Assembly (NCBI GenBank): GCA_003194435.1 | Contig: PQXC01000004.1 | Span: 60,752 to 124,751, forward strand | DNA: 64,000 bases | Direction of reading: 5' to 3' | Source: Candidatus Methanophagaceae archaeon | GTDB taxonomy: Archaea; Halobacteriota; Syntropharchaeia; Alkanophagales; Methanospirareceae | Part shown: one piece after another, positions 57,082-64,000 of the stretch | Numbering within the stretch: position 1 is the stretch's first letter | Layout: each line of letters begins with the position of its first letter | Translations under genes and position numbers: made by a program | Notes under the pieces: model-generated | Database searches by the model: none | Told to the model about the DNA's origin: nothing | What the model saw: only the letters and a program-made list of their open reading frames with translations

Positions 57082-57768
57082 ATGCCCAGCTTCTTCTTGT
57101 TCGATGTACACTTACAGTCCGGGATGTCTGCCGATGAGATGCTCCGAGCCGCGCGGAGATTCGGGTATACTGGCATCTGCATCTACAATGAAGATGAAGC
57201 AATTATGCCTTCACCTGACCTTAAACTCAACCTTAACCCACATATATACATGGGCATTGAGATAAGGACTGATTCCATATCTGAATTGAGGCGAAAGCTC
57301 AGGCGCTACTGGTCGAGAGTTCCGCTAATAGCGGTTTATGGTGGTGAAGAGAAGATAAATATGGCTGCGGTGAAAGACCACCGGGTAGATGTGCTGACGC
57401 ATCCCTGTGGTGAGAAGTGGGAAGGTAAGGAGTTGAAGCATCAGATTCCTATGCTGAAGTATGCAGCGAGGAATGGCATTGCCATCGAATTCGATCTGAA
57501 TCCAATAGTAAAGAGCAGGAGGAGTGAGCGGGTACGTATCCTGAGGCGGCTGCATGAGAATTTGAAACTCATACGGAAATACCGTGTTATGCCACTCTTA
57601 ACCACAAACACTCGCTCTATTTATGACTTGAGGGCGCCACGGGAGATGATTGCGCTTGCATCGCTATGTGGCATGGAAAGAGAGGAGGCAATAAAGGCAT
57701 TGAGCGAAATCCCGGCTGGTATACTGACGAGGCGGTGGAAGAAAGGAAGAGAGGTGGAGCAATTATGA
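57082..57768 (+). CDS. rnp3: RNase P protein component 3 (Rpp30)
   Basis: From ATG 57082 (track TTG start 57073) the protein has 228 residues with the TIM-barrel Rpp30 landmarks 'FFLFDVHLQSGMSADEMLRAARRFGYTGI', 'VYGGEEKINMAAVKDHRVDVLTHP' and 'ARNGIAIEFDLNPIV'. It works in RNase P with Pop5, whose gene overlaps by 4 bases (ATGA). Confidence 0.9.
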   Translation: MPSFFLFDVHLQSGMSADEMLRAARRFGYTGICIYNEDEAIMPSPDLKLNLNPHIYMGIEIRTDSISELRRKLRRYWSRVPLIAVYGGEEKINMAAVKDHRVDVLTHPCGEKWEGKELKHQIPMLKYAARNGIAIEFDLNPIVKSRRSERVRILRRLHENLKLIRKYRVMPLLTTNTRSIYDLRAPREMIALASLCGMEREEAIKALSEIPAGILTRRWKKGREVEQL

Positions 57769-58118
57769 TTATGAGGGAAAAGAGGCGGTATCTCCTGTTT
57801 GAGGTTATAAGTGATGGTGAAGTGGCTAAGCATGGGCTACAGAACGCCATCTGGGATTCCATTTATTCATTATATGGAGATACAGGAGCGAGCGAAAGTA
57901 GATTATGGCTGGTAAACTACGATTCGGGCATTGGGATTGGGGTTTTGAGATGTGCGCATAGAACAGTAGAGAAGGTGAGAGCAGCCTTAGCCTGTATTTA
58001 TTCGGTGGATGGTGTACGAACGGCTATCAGAGTGATTCGCGTCTCAGGCACACTAAAAGGAGCAGTGTCATCTACTTTCTATTGCACCCGTACTCCCCCG
58101 CGCAGCATTTCTATATAA
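57765..58118 (+). CDS. rnp2: RNase P protein component 2 (Pop5)
   Basis: ATG at 57765 overlaps the rnp3 stop. It gives 117 residues: 'MREKRRYLLFEVISDG', 'DTGASESRLWLVNYDSGIGIGVLRCAHRTVEKVRAALACI' and 'RVSGTLKGA', the Pop5/Rnp2 fold. The earlier ORF-track start is inside rnp3. The 3' end overlaps the site-2 protease gene by 40 bases tail to tail. Confidence 0.9.
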   Translation: MIMREKRRYLLFEVISDGEVAKHGLQNAIWDSIYSLYGDTGASESRLWLVNYDSGIGIGVLRCAHRTVEKVRAALACIYSVDGVRTAIRVIRVSGTLKGAVSSTFYCTRTPPRSISI

Positions 58119-59257
58119 ATAGAGAGGTCTTTCTTCGTTATTATCCCTATGAGCCCTCCTCCTGCTTCCTCTATCACTGCGAGGATACTCTTTCTATCCC
58201 TGAGCATCCGCTTCAACGCTTCTGATGCCGGAGCATCGCTCAACAGTGCATCACGAGGACCATCATAGGGAATCATCACGTCGGAGACATGCAGAAAATA
58301 TCGCTGATCATTGGGTATCTTCTTCACTGCATCGAGCGTAACAAACCCTTTCAAGTCGCCTCTTGCATCCACTACTGCATATTCGGTTGTCTTATCCGCA
58401 AGCATCGCATTCACGAGCTCCGAGAGTGTGATATCCTCTGGCACTGTTGCCCGTTCGGTCCTCATCACGTTCTCCACCTTTATACCATCCAGTAGGGCAA
58501 AGGTAGCAGTCGCTCTCTCCTCCTCCGTCGCTGCCATGAACAGGAAGATAGCCAGTAGAGGAAGCCATAAGTTCGAACTCCATTTACCGGTCAGGATGAA
58601 GGTGAAAGGGTCGCGTGAGAAACCCATTATGACAAGAGCAAATGCAAATAGCTTTCCTATCAATGCCGCTCGCTTCGTAGCTTTTAAAAATGACATTCGC
58701 TTAGCGAGAAGCGCTCTCAGTATACGCCCACCATCCATTGGAAACGCCGGCAATAAATTAAAGACCGCGAGTGCACCATTAAACAATCCGATGGTCAGCA
58801 CGAGGATCGCAACCGAGCGATAATTTGTCGGATCGAGCGCTTTCAGTCCCAGATAGATGAGGAAGAAGAGACCACCCAGTGCTAAACTCATCAATGGACC
58901 AGCAATTGCAATCCTCCACTCTTTATCTGGACTCTTTGGTATGTCCTCCATCATCGCCAGCCCTCCGAAGAAGAAGAGCGTGATGCTGTGTATCTTCGTC
59001 CCGAAGCGCATTGCCACGAAAGAATGTGCCATTTCATGTAGCAGTAATGTGAAGAAGAACAGGACAGCAGCAATAGCGGATAGTGAGTAACGTATAACCG
59101 GGCTGAGCTCGAGACCACCGAGACCCAGCGGTATACGAGTCCCCGTTTGATCCCAGTTAGCAAAACTGAAGATAATAGCGAAGAAGATGAAGAGGAAAGT
59201 GAAGTGCAATCTTATGGGTATTCCCATGAATTTACAGAGTTGAATAGACGTTTGCAT
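58079..59257 (-). CDS. Site-2-protease-family zinc metalloprotease with CBS pair
   Basis: The 392-residue protein has six membrane segments, the metal site 'LLHEMAHSFVAMRFG', the second site 'NLLPAFPMDGGRILRALLA', and two C-terminal CBS domains ('VENVMRTERATVPEDITLSELVNA', 'FVTLDAVKKIP', 'GIITKKDLS'). M50B proteases cut membrane-bound substrates such as anti-sigma or stress regulators; CBS domains suggest control by nucleotides. Confidence 0.92.
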   Translation of the reverse strand: MQTSIQLCKFMGIPIRLHFTFLFIFFAIIFSFANWDQTGTRIPLGLGGLELSPVIRYSLSAIAAVLFFFTLLLHEMAHSFVAMRFGTKIHSITLFFFGGLAMMEDIPKSPDKEWRIAIAGPLMSLALGGLFFLIYLGLKALDPTNYRSVAILVLTIGLFNGALAVFNLLPAFPMDGGRILRALLAKRMSFLKATKRAALIGKLFAFALVIMGFSRDPFTFILTGKWSSNLWLPLLAIFLFMAATEEERATATFALLDGIKVENVMRTERATVPEDITLSELVNAMLADKTTEYAVVDARGDLKGFVTLDAVKKIPNDQRYFLHVSDVMIPYDGPRDALLSDAPASEALKRMLRDRKSILAVIEEAGGGLIGIITKKDLSIYIEMLRGGVRVQ

Positions 59258-59326
59258 CTTGTATCTTGTTATCTTTCTTATCGGTTATTTTATTTTTATA
59301 TATAGCCTTTGTCCTTAAATAATATC

Positions 59327-59629
59327 ATGGAGATAGAGTTGTCTTCACTATATGGGCAGGATATATACACGGACAGGGGAGTGTACGTGGGAAAGATAGA
59401 GGATGTGAATGTGGACATAAAGGGGAGGCGGATATCTGGGCTGGCAGTGACGAATATAAATCCAAACGCTTTTGATGTGGGCAATAAGAAGGGTGTTATC
59501 ATCCCTTATCGCTGGGTAATAGCGATTGGGGATATAGTACTGATAAAACATGTGAAGAGGAAGAGCAGGAGAGAGAAGAGCGAGAATAAAGAGGAGGGTG
59601 AAGGAGAAAGAGCTGAGGAGAGGAAGTGA
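59327..59629 (+). CDS. PRC-barrel domain protein
   Basis: From ATG 59327 the protein has 100 residues: one PRC barrel 'LYGQDIYTDRGVYVGKIEDVNVDIKGRRISGLAV', 'GVIIPYRWVIAIGDIVLIK', then a basic-acidic tail. Archaeal PRC-barrel proteins of this size are linked to RNA or cell-division factors (CdpB-like); which applies here is not clear. Confidence 0.85.
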   Translation: MEIELSSLYGQDIYTDRGVYVGKIEDVNVDIKGRRISGLAVTNINPNAFDVGNKKGVIIPYRWVIAIGDIVLIKHVKRKSRREKSENKEEGEGERAEERK

Positions 59630-59666
59630 GAGAGGTAATAGAAGATATAGAAAAATATGATAGCGA

Positions 59667-60443
59667 ATGAACTTCCGGAACCAAAAACGCTATATAGTTG
59701 ATAAAGAGCGTGAGATATACGCGGGGATAAGAGCAAACGCTCCTTTAATCGTACGCGCAGATGGCAGGAATTTCAAGCGTGTATTGCTTGAGCATAAGTT
59801 CCGGAAGCCGTATGACGAGCGATTTGCGAAAGGTATAGCGAGTGCGGCGGAATTATTCTTTGTTAAGAGTGGCTTTGACCCACTGCTCGCATATATCTTC
59901 TCCGATGAGATAAGTCTGTATTTCAGGTTTGTACCATTCAGGGGTCGGATAGAGAAGCTGGACTCTATAATTGCCAGTTTCCTTGCCAGTGCTCTTACTA
60001 TTGCTCTGGATTTTAAGGATCCAATCGCATTTGACGCGCGGGTAATTCCGGTCTGTGGTGATGAAGAAGTGGTAGCTTATTTTGCACAGAGACAGGCAGA
60101 AGCGTGGCGGAATCATATCAATGCTTATGGATATTACGGATTGATAGAGAGTGGATTGAGTGCCAAGGAGGCGGAGAAGCGGCTGAGGGGTATGAAGGCG
60201 GAGGATGTGCATGAGATGCTGTTCCGGATGGGGATAAACCTGAATGATAAGCCGAGCTGGGAGAGGAGGGGTATCATGGTTGTAAGGCATGGCTATGAGA
60301 AGGAGGGATATGACCCGAGAGCAGAGAGGGGTGGCACTGTCACCGTAACGAGGTACAGGATAGCCCAGTTGTGGGACCTGCCGTTATTCAACACAGAAGA
60401 AGGTGAGAATCTGCTCATGCGATATTTGCGGGAGTGTGAGTGA
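59667..60443 (+). CDS. tRNA-His guanylyltransferase / Thg1-like 3'-5' polymerase
   Basis: The 258-residue protein has the first metal motif 'LIVRADGRNFKRVL', the second 'AYIFSDEISLYFR', and the family's 'RQAEAWRNHINAYGYYGLIESGLSAKEAEKRL' helix. Thg1 and its archaeal relatives add nucleotides to tRNA 5' ends in the reverse direction and can repair truncated tRNAs. It is followed by the CAT-anticodon tRNA on the other strand. Confidence 0.9.
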   Translation: MNFRNQKRYIVDKEREIYAGIRANAPLIVRADGRNFKRVLLEHKFRKPYDERFAKGIASAAELFFVKSGFDPLLAYIFSDEISLYFRFVPFRGRIEKLDSIIASFLASALTIALDFKDPIAFDARVIPVCGDEEVVAYFAQRQAEAWRNHINAYGYYGLIESGLSAKEAEKRLRGMKAEDVHEMLFRMGINLNDKPSWERRGIMVVRHGYEKEGYDPRAERGGTVTVTRYRIAQLWDLPLFNTEEGENLLMRYLRECE

Positions 60444-60462
60444 AAGGGAAATGATAGAGAAG

Positions 60463-60537
60463 TGGGCCCGAAGGGATTCGAACCCTTGACCGCCCGGTTA
60501 TGAGCCGGGCGCTCTAACCGTGCTAAGCTACGAGCCC
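60463..60537 (-). tRNA. tRNA with CAT anticodon (elongator Met or Ile2)
   Basis: GGGCTCG pairs with CGGGCCC (one G-T), the loop CTCATAA holds CAT, the T arm is AAGGGTTCGAATCCCTT. A CAT anticodon is read as Met, or as Ile when the C is modified by agmatine. I cannot separate the two by eye. Confidence 0.88.
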
Positions 60538-60588
60538 CTGAATATATTTATTGTCTTATCATTTAAAAAACCTTTCTTTTAATCTCAA

Positions 60589-61266
60589 TCAACAGAGTTT
60601 CGTGCAGCACGTGTCCTTCATCTTACCCGCGAGTATATCCTTCACCCTGCGAGGAAATCTGCCATTCACTATTATGCAATACATCTTATGCTGTAACAAA
60701 AAGCCGGGCAGTGCATTGTCAATGCAGGTGCAGGTGCGGGTACTATCGGTACTATCATCGCTCCTCTTCGCAAGCTCCTCTATATCCACCTTTTCTATTA
60801 CTCTACCCTCGGCATCCAGAATCCCATCCACGTCCGTTAACTTTATGAAGCACCTCTCTCCAAGTTTATAAGCAATGAATGCGGCTATTGTATCAGATGT
60901 AACGTCCCAGGTATGAGGCAAGGAGTCATCAGCTTTCAGGATTTTATAGGGCAGTAAGATGGATACATCCCTATCTACTATATCATCCAGACTCTCTATC
61001 AGAGAGAACTCACCATTTGCGAGGAAGAAGCCATACTGGTGCATTGCGAGCACAGCCATCCAGTGCGCTGCCTCATCCGATAGTTTACCCGCAAGAGCCC
61101 GCACGGTCATTGCGAAGGGACCACCACCGGGAATTATTATCAGTGTTAGATTCTTCTCCGCTGCAAAATCACGTAGAGTGCGAATAATAGCCCTGCCATA
61201 TTCTATCAAACTACCCCCCAGCTTTATTACTCTTATCTGATTCTGATTACCCATGCCATGATCCAT
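60589..61266 (-). CDS. mfnE: MfnE-type amino acid kinase (methanofuran synthesis)
   Basis: From ATG 61266 the protein has about 225 residues: 'IRVIKLGGSLIEYG', 'LIIIPGGGPFAMTVRAL', 'TSDTIAAFIAYKLGERCFIKLTDVDGI' and 'NALPGFLLQHKMYCIIVNGRFP'. This matches the aminomethylfuranmethyl-phosphate kinase of the methanofuran pathway, in line with a methane-cycling archaeon. The first 15 codons of the ORF track entry come from the end of the IS element 30 bases upstream, so that start is false; ATG 61254 is also possible. Confidence 0.82.
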   Translation of the reverse strand: MDHGMGNQNQIRVIKLGGSLIEYGRAIIRTLRDFAAEKNLTLIIIPGGGPFAMTVRALAGKLSDEAAHWMAVLAMHQYGFFLANGEFSLIESLDDIVDRDVSILLPYKILKADDSLPHTWDVTSDTIAAFIAYKLGERCFIKLTDVDGILDAEGRVIEKVDIEELAKRSDDSTDSTRTCTCIDNALPGFLLQHKMYCIIVNGRFPRRVKDILAGKMKDTCCTKLC

Positions 61267-61296
61267 GATCAATCCAATCAATAGAGGGACGGAATA

Positions 61297-62372
61297 TGCT
61301 GTGTTGCACAATTAAACTTTCTTCACTATAAGATTTTACTGATTGCTTATATCTTTTATTCACACCAGGCTTGCGAAAAATGATGTATGAGTCACATCAT
61401 ACTTTAGTATCGCATTATAGAGGATATATTTCAATTTTATCTCATTAAACATATTTTTTACCTTTGTAGCACGTACAAATTCGCCAAATTTACGCTTTAC
61501 CGCCGAGAAGGTGCTCTCCGCGTACCATCGCCTTCCGTATTTGTACTTATCACGCCAACCCTCATAGCCAAGCTCTCGAAATTCGCGTGCATAGCCCTTC
61601 CTTGGATTCTTACTCCGATATGTCGGTCCTTCATTTTTCCTTATTTTTATCGCCGGGATAATATTATGGGCTTCGAGAAATTCAAAATTATCATTTGCGT
61701 CGTATGCCCCATCTGCGCTTGCCTGCACGACTTCTCCTCCCTTATCCTCAACATTCTCCACTGATTGCCCTACCAGGTTCTTAAATTCCTTCGTATCTGA
61801 AATGGACTCATCTGTGGCTTCAATGCCCACCACTTGCTTATTTTGGTCATCTACCGCTATATGAACCTTAATCCAGCCCCTGCGAACCTTCCACTTTTGC
61901 CTCATCCACTCTCCACGATTCGTTACCTTCGCGCCGGAAGAGTCAAGGTAAACCACCACCTCTTTGTCCTTATAGGAAATCAAGGTCTTTTTTATCTCTA
62001 TAGCGACTTTGTTTACTCGTCTGCAAATGGTGGTATAGTCAGGCACATCAAAGCTGATAAGCCTGGATAAACCCCTAAGAAATCCTTTAAGCCCTCTGTA
62101 ATCGATGTTCAGCAACACATGTAAATACGCCAAAAACACCATCAGGCATTCAGGATATACATATGGTGCGCCTACCTTCCCTCTGTTTAACTTCTCTAAA
62201 TCTTTATCCTGCGTTTCAATGAAATCCAGGGAAATATATGCTTCTCCACGAGCTACAAGTTTTTCATTGTATTCTCTCCAGTTTTGCTTATCTTTGTATT
62301 TCTTCCCCCAACGCTCTTTTCTCATAATCTTCCATAGGAAAACATCTATATTTATAGTTATGCAACACAGCA
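61297..62372 (-). mobile_element. IS5-like insertion sequence
   Basis: About 1076 bases. The ends are TGCTGTGTTGCACAA (61297-61311) and its near-perfect inverse TTATGCAACACAGCA (62358-62372), one mismatch in 15. No clear target duplication: GAATA on the left and CAACA on the right differ. One intact transposase is inside. It sits between mfnE and the SNase gene and probably removed mfnE from its own promoter. Confidence 0.78.
61360..62325 (-). CDS. IS5-like DDE transposase
   Basis: From ATG 62325 (the track start lies in the terminal repeat) the protein has 321 residues: 'DYTTICRRVNKVA' helix-turn-helix, then 'VVVYLDSSGAKVTNRGEW' with the first Asp, 'ASADGAYDANDNFEFL' with the second, and 'RWYAESTFSAVKRKFGEFV' with the Glu. 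This is the IS5-type pattern common in archaea. It is intact. Confidence 0.88.
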   Translation of the reverse strand: MRKERWGKKYKDKQNWREYNEKLVARGEAYISLDFIETQDKDLEKLNRGKVGAPYVYPECLMVFLAYLHVLLNIDYRGLKGFLRGLSRLISFDVPDYTTICRRVNKVAIEIKKTLISYKDKEVVVYLDSSGAKVTNRGEWMRQKWKVRRGWIKVHIAVDDQNKQVVGIEATDESISDTKEFKNLVGQSVENVEDKGGEVVQASADGAYDANDNFEFLEAHNIIPAIKIRKNEGPTYRSKNPRKGYAREFRELGYEGWRDKYKYGRRWYAESTFSAVKRKFGEFVRATKVKNMFNEIKLKYILYNAILKYDVTHTSFFASLV

Positions 62373-62444
62373 CAACACAACACCAGAAGAGTTAGGTTTT
62401 TAAAGGAGTGGCGAAGATGAGTGAGAATCGGATGAGGGTTAGAG

Positions 62445-62756
62445 ATGATTCGGAAAACAGAGCCCAGCTATCGTTACCGTGCCGAGCTCGATAGGGTAGT
62501 TGATGGCGACGACCTCGGCTTCTACATCAAGATAAAGGAGCGGATAAGGCTTGAGGGTATGGACACGCCTGAGATCTATGGTGTCTCCCAGGATTCGGAG
62601 GAGTACAGAAGGGGGATGGAGGCGAAGGAATACGTCGAGAGGAGGCTTAACGAGAACGGAAATCAAATGATAATAGAGACACGCAAAATGGGCAAATGGC
62701 GTCGGTGGCTTGCTAAGGTCTATCTTCCCGACACGAGGAGAACCCTGAAAGAGTAG
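62445..62756 (+). CDS. Short staphylococcal-nuclease-like protein
   Basis: The 103-residue protein has 'YRAELDRVVDGDDLGFYIKIKERIRLEGMDTPEIYG' with the Asp and Arg of the SNase site, 'GMEAKEYVERRLNENGNQMIIE' and 'WRRWLAKVYLP'. It ends where most family members continue with a last helix ('NxxLVxxGxA'), so the C-terminus is probably lost. It could be active or dead. A Shine-Dalgarno AAAGGAG stands further upstream at 62405, better placed for another ATG (62417) in a different frame. Confidence 0.72.
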   Translation: MIRKTEPSYRYRAELDRVVDGDDLGFYIKIKERIRLEGMDTPEIYGVSQDSEEYRRGMEAKEYVERRLNENGNQMIIETRKMGKWRRWLAKVYLPDTRRTLKE

Positions 62757-62851
62757 TTGAGGTGAAAAGAGTAGTTGACAACGGAGTACCCCCTTTGGGG
62801 TGCCGGTATCGAGTTGGGTGCTCGGTCGAGGAGGGGCAAGTGCACGATTAA

Positions 62852-63097
62852 ATGCTGGCTTTGGCTTTATTTTCTGGATGCTTGCCGTTAAGCAATTATC
62901 CTAAGGAGATGAAAAGTTTTACAACTATAAGCAGCATTAATAGGTTAAGACTATCCAGTCCAATAGCAAAACCAATTATATCTGAGGAGATAAAGGCAAT
63001 TGAGGAAGTTTTGAGATCGGGGATGCTTGCGCACGGGGAAGTCGTTATAAGATTTGAAAATGATTTTTCAGAATACAGAGGCTGCCCCCCCAAATAA
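62852..63097 (+). pseudogene. DegT/DnrJ aminotransferase, N-terminal fragment
   Basis: The frame includes 'SPIAKPIISEEIKAIEEVLRSGMLAHGEVVIRFENDFSEYRG', the N-terminus of sugar aminotransferases of the DegT/DnrJ/EryC1/StrS family. It breaks at a C-rich run (GGCTGCCCCCCC) and stops, missing over 300 residues including the PLP Lys. It is the remnant of a surface-sugar gene, in keeping with wecB downstream. Confidence 0.6.
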
Positions 63098-63378
63098 TTA
63101 TTACCATGGACACTTAAAGTTGACCATTAGATGTAGTCGCAAGAAATTTGCTACTTTAGATGCTGAGATGCTGAATTCGTGTTAGCTCTGGTTTCTGGTT
63201 ATAACTGGGGGGTGTAAAAAAGAAGAACTGCGCTTTGCTTTTATTATTGTTGTTTGGTAATTGCTGGACAGCCTATTCATAGGCAAACAATCTATTTTAA
63301 TCACTATGATATATAAGGATAAAGTAGAGTTCACGAAAGAGTTCTTGTGAACGATGGGAGAGGTTAAACAGGAAGGAT
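63098..63378. other. Non-coding stretch between DegT fragment and wecB
   Basis: No frame with plausible protein. AT-rich, with a possible TATA-like ATGATATATAAGG near 63306-63318 for wecB. Probably decayed sequence of the former aminotransferase region. Confidence 0.3.
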
Positions 63379-63444
63379 ATGACTTTGTCAGATAGATTAG
63401 AGGCGAAAATAAGGGATATTTTGGAACATCAGGAGAGAAGACAA

Positions 63445-64000
63445 ATGAAAATAGTATCGATTGTCGGGGCAAGACCAAATTTCATAAAGCTTGCTCCTGT
63501 TTCTAAAGAGCTTAGAAAGGAATTCGATGAGATAATAGTTCATACCGGACAGCACTATGACTATGAGATGAATAAACTGTTTTTCGACGAGTTAGGAATT
63601 CCCGAACCAGACTACCATCTGGGCGTGGGTTCTGGCTCACAGGGCTACCAGACGGGAGAGATGCTGAAGAGAACAGAAGAAGTTTTAACAAAAGAAAAAC
63701 CGGACATGGTTTTAGTTTTCGGAGATACCAACTCTACCTTAGCTGGTGCTTTGGCTGCTGTCAAGCTTCATATTAAAGCTGCTCATGTTGAAGCAGGCTT
63801 AAGAAGCTATGATAAGAAAATGCCGGAAGAAATAAACAGGGTGCTAACCGACCATTGTTCAGATTTGTTATTCTGTCCAACTGAAACAGCGGTAAAAAAC
63901 TTAAAAAATGAAGGAATTGCGAAAGGTGTTTATTTCACAGGTGATGTGATGGTAGATGCTTTGCAGGAGAATATAAAGATTGCGGAGAAGAAATCAAAGA
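63445..64000 (+). CDS. wecB: UDP-N-acetylglucosamine 2-epimerase (partial at window edge)
   Basis: From ATG 63445: '[20 protein letters not shown]', '[30 protein letters not shown]', '[20 protein letters not shown]', '[27 protein letters not shown]', the hallmark blocks of WecB, which makes UDP-ManNAc for surface glycans. The gene runs out of the window after about 185 residues. An in-frame ATG at 63379 with GGAAGG upstream would add 22 residues. Confidence 0.9.
   Translation, partial: MKIVSIVGARPNFIKLAPVSKELRKEFDEIIVHTGQHYDYEMNKLFFDELGIPEPDYHLGVGSGSQGYQTGEMLKRTEEVLTKEKPDMVLVFGDTNSTLAGALAAVKLHIKAAHVEAGLRSYDKKMPEEINRVLTDHCSDLLFCPTETAVKNLKNEGIAKGVYFTGDVMVDALQENIKIAEKKSK

Noticed and set aside
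62417-62495. Alternative short gene starting at ATG 62417 with a good AAAGGAG
   Set aside because: It stops after about 25 codons and shows no protein-like pattern; the SNase frame starts at 62445.

Overview
The window is a piece of an archaeal chromosome. It has archaeal 16S and 23S genes with bulge-helix-bulge style processing stems around a tRNA-Ala, archaeal RNase P proteins (Rpp30, Pop5), TrmY, ribosomal P1/L12, archaeal SecY, a PGF-CTERM protein, a Thg1-like enzyme and MfnE of methanofuran synthesis. The 16S gene contains, on its antisense strand, the sequence I recall as the ANME1-350 probe (42370-42387). The best placement is therefore ANME-1 (Ca. Methanophagales) or a close relative.

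Region 1 (1-7133, AT-rich, plus strand) is a defence island. It starts inside an Eco57I-like methylase and continues with a second DNA methyltransferase, a winged-helix protein, an AAA-type ATPase and a PIN nuclease, packed with overlaps. A BREX-type BrxL gene follows, broken by one in-frame amber codon. Region 2 (7168-18187) is metabolic: a CBS regulator and QueD, then an aryl-CoA block with two PaaK-type ligases, a PaaI thioesterase, a complete LivKHMGF ABC importer and an ACT-domain protein. IorBA (21941-24363) belongs to the same theme of aromatic or branched 2-oxo acids. Region 3 (18330-21866) is a restriction-modification pair. The methylase carries a C-terminal SNase-like domain, and the MjaI-type endonuclease gene is split cleanly by an IS701-family element (13-bp perfect terminal repeats, TTAG duplication).

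Region 4 (24776-32966, minus strand) holds three paralogous NuoL/MrpD-like ion-translocating subunits with four small membrane proteins. Two of these small proteins look like free-standing copies of the C-terminal tail of the large subunits. A winged-helix regulator is at the head. Region 5 (33115-37826) is signalling: a KaiC/GvpD-like ATPase, then a histidine kinase, a CheY-like receiver and a second copy of the winged-helix regulator. Region 6 (37843-42963, minus) is the rRNA operon 16S-tRNA-Ala-23S, with no 5S gene at its end, followed by tRNA-Cys.

Region 7 (43040-48913) has a GH130/GT4 sugar pair, P1/L12, tRNA-Glu, TrmY, a secreted OB-fold protein and TrkH. Region 8 (49009-54193) is a Tad/archaellum-like secretion operon (ATPase plus two T2SF membrane proteins) led by an OB-fold/DUF4013 protein. 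Region 9 (54486-60537) carries SecY, a DUF3782-like coiled-coil nuclease-like protein, RNase P subunits, a site-2 protease, a PRC-barrel protein, Thg1 and a CAT-anticodon tRNA. Region 10 (60589-64000) has MfnE, an IS5-like element, a short SNase, a DegT aminotransferase fragment and the start of WecB.

A recurring feature is short frame-preserving repeats (often hexamers) in coding regions, especially just after start codons, and decamer-like repeats between genes. Coordinates of the rRNA ends, promoters and some starts are estimates from reading, not computed.
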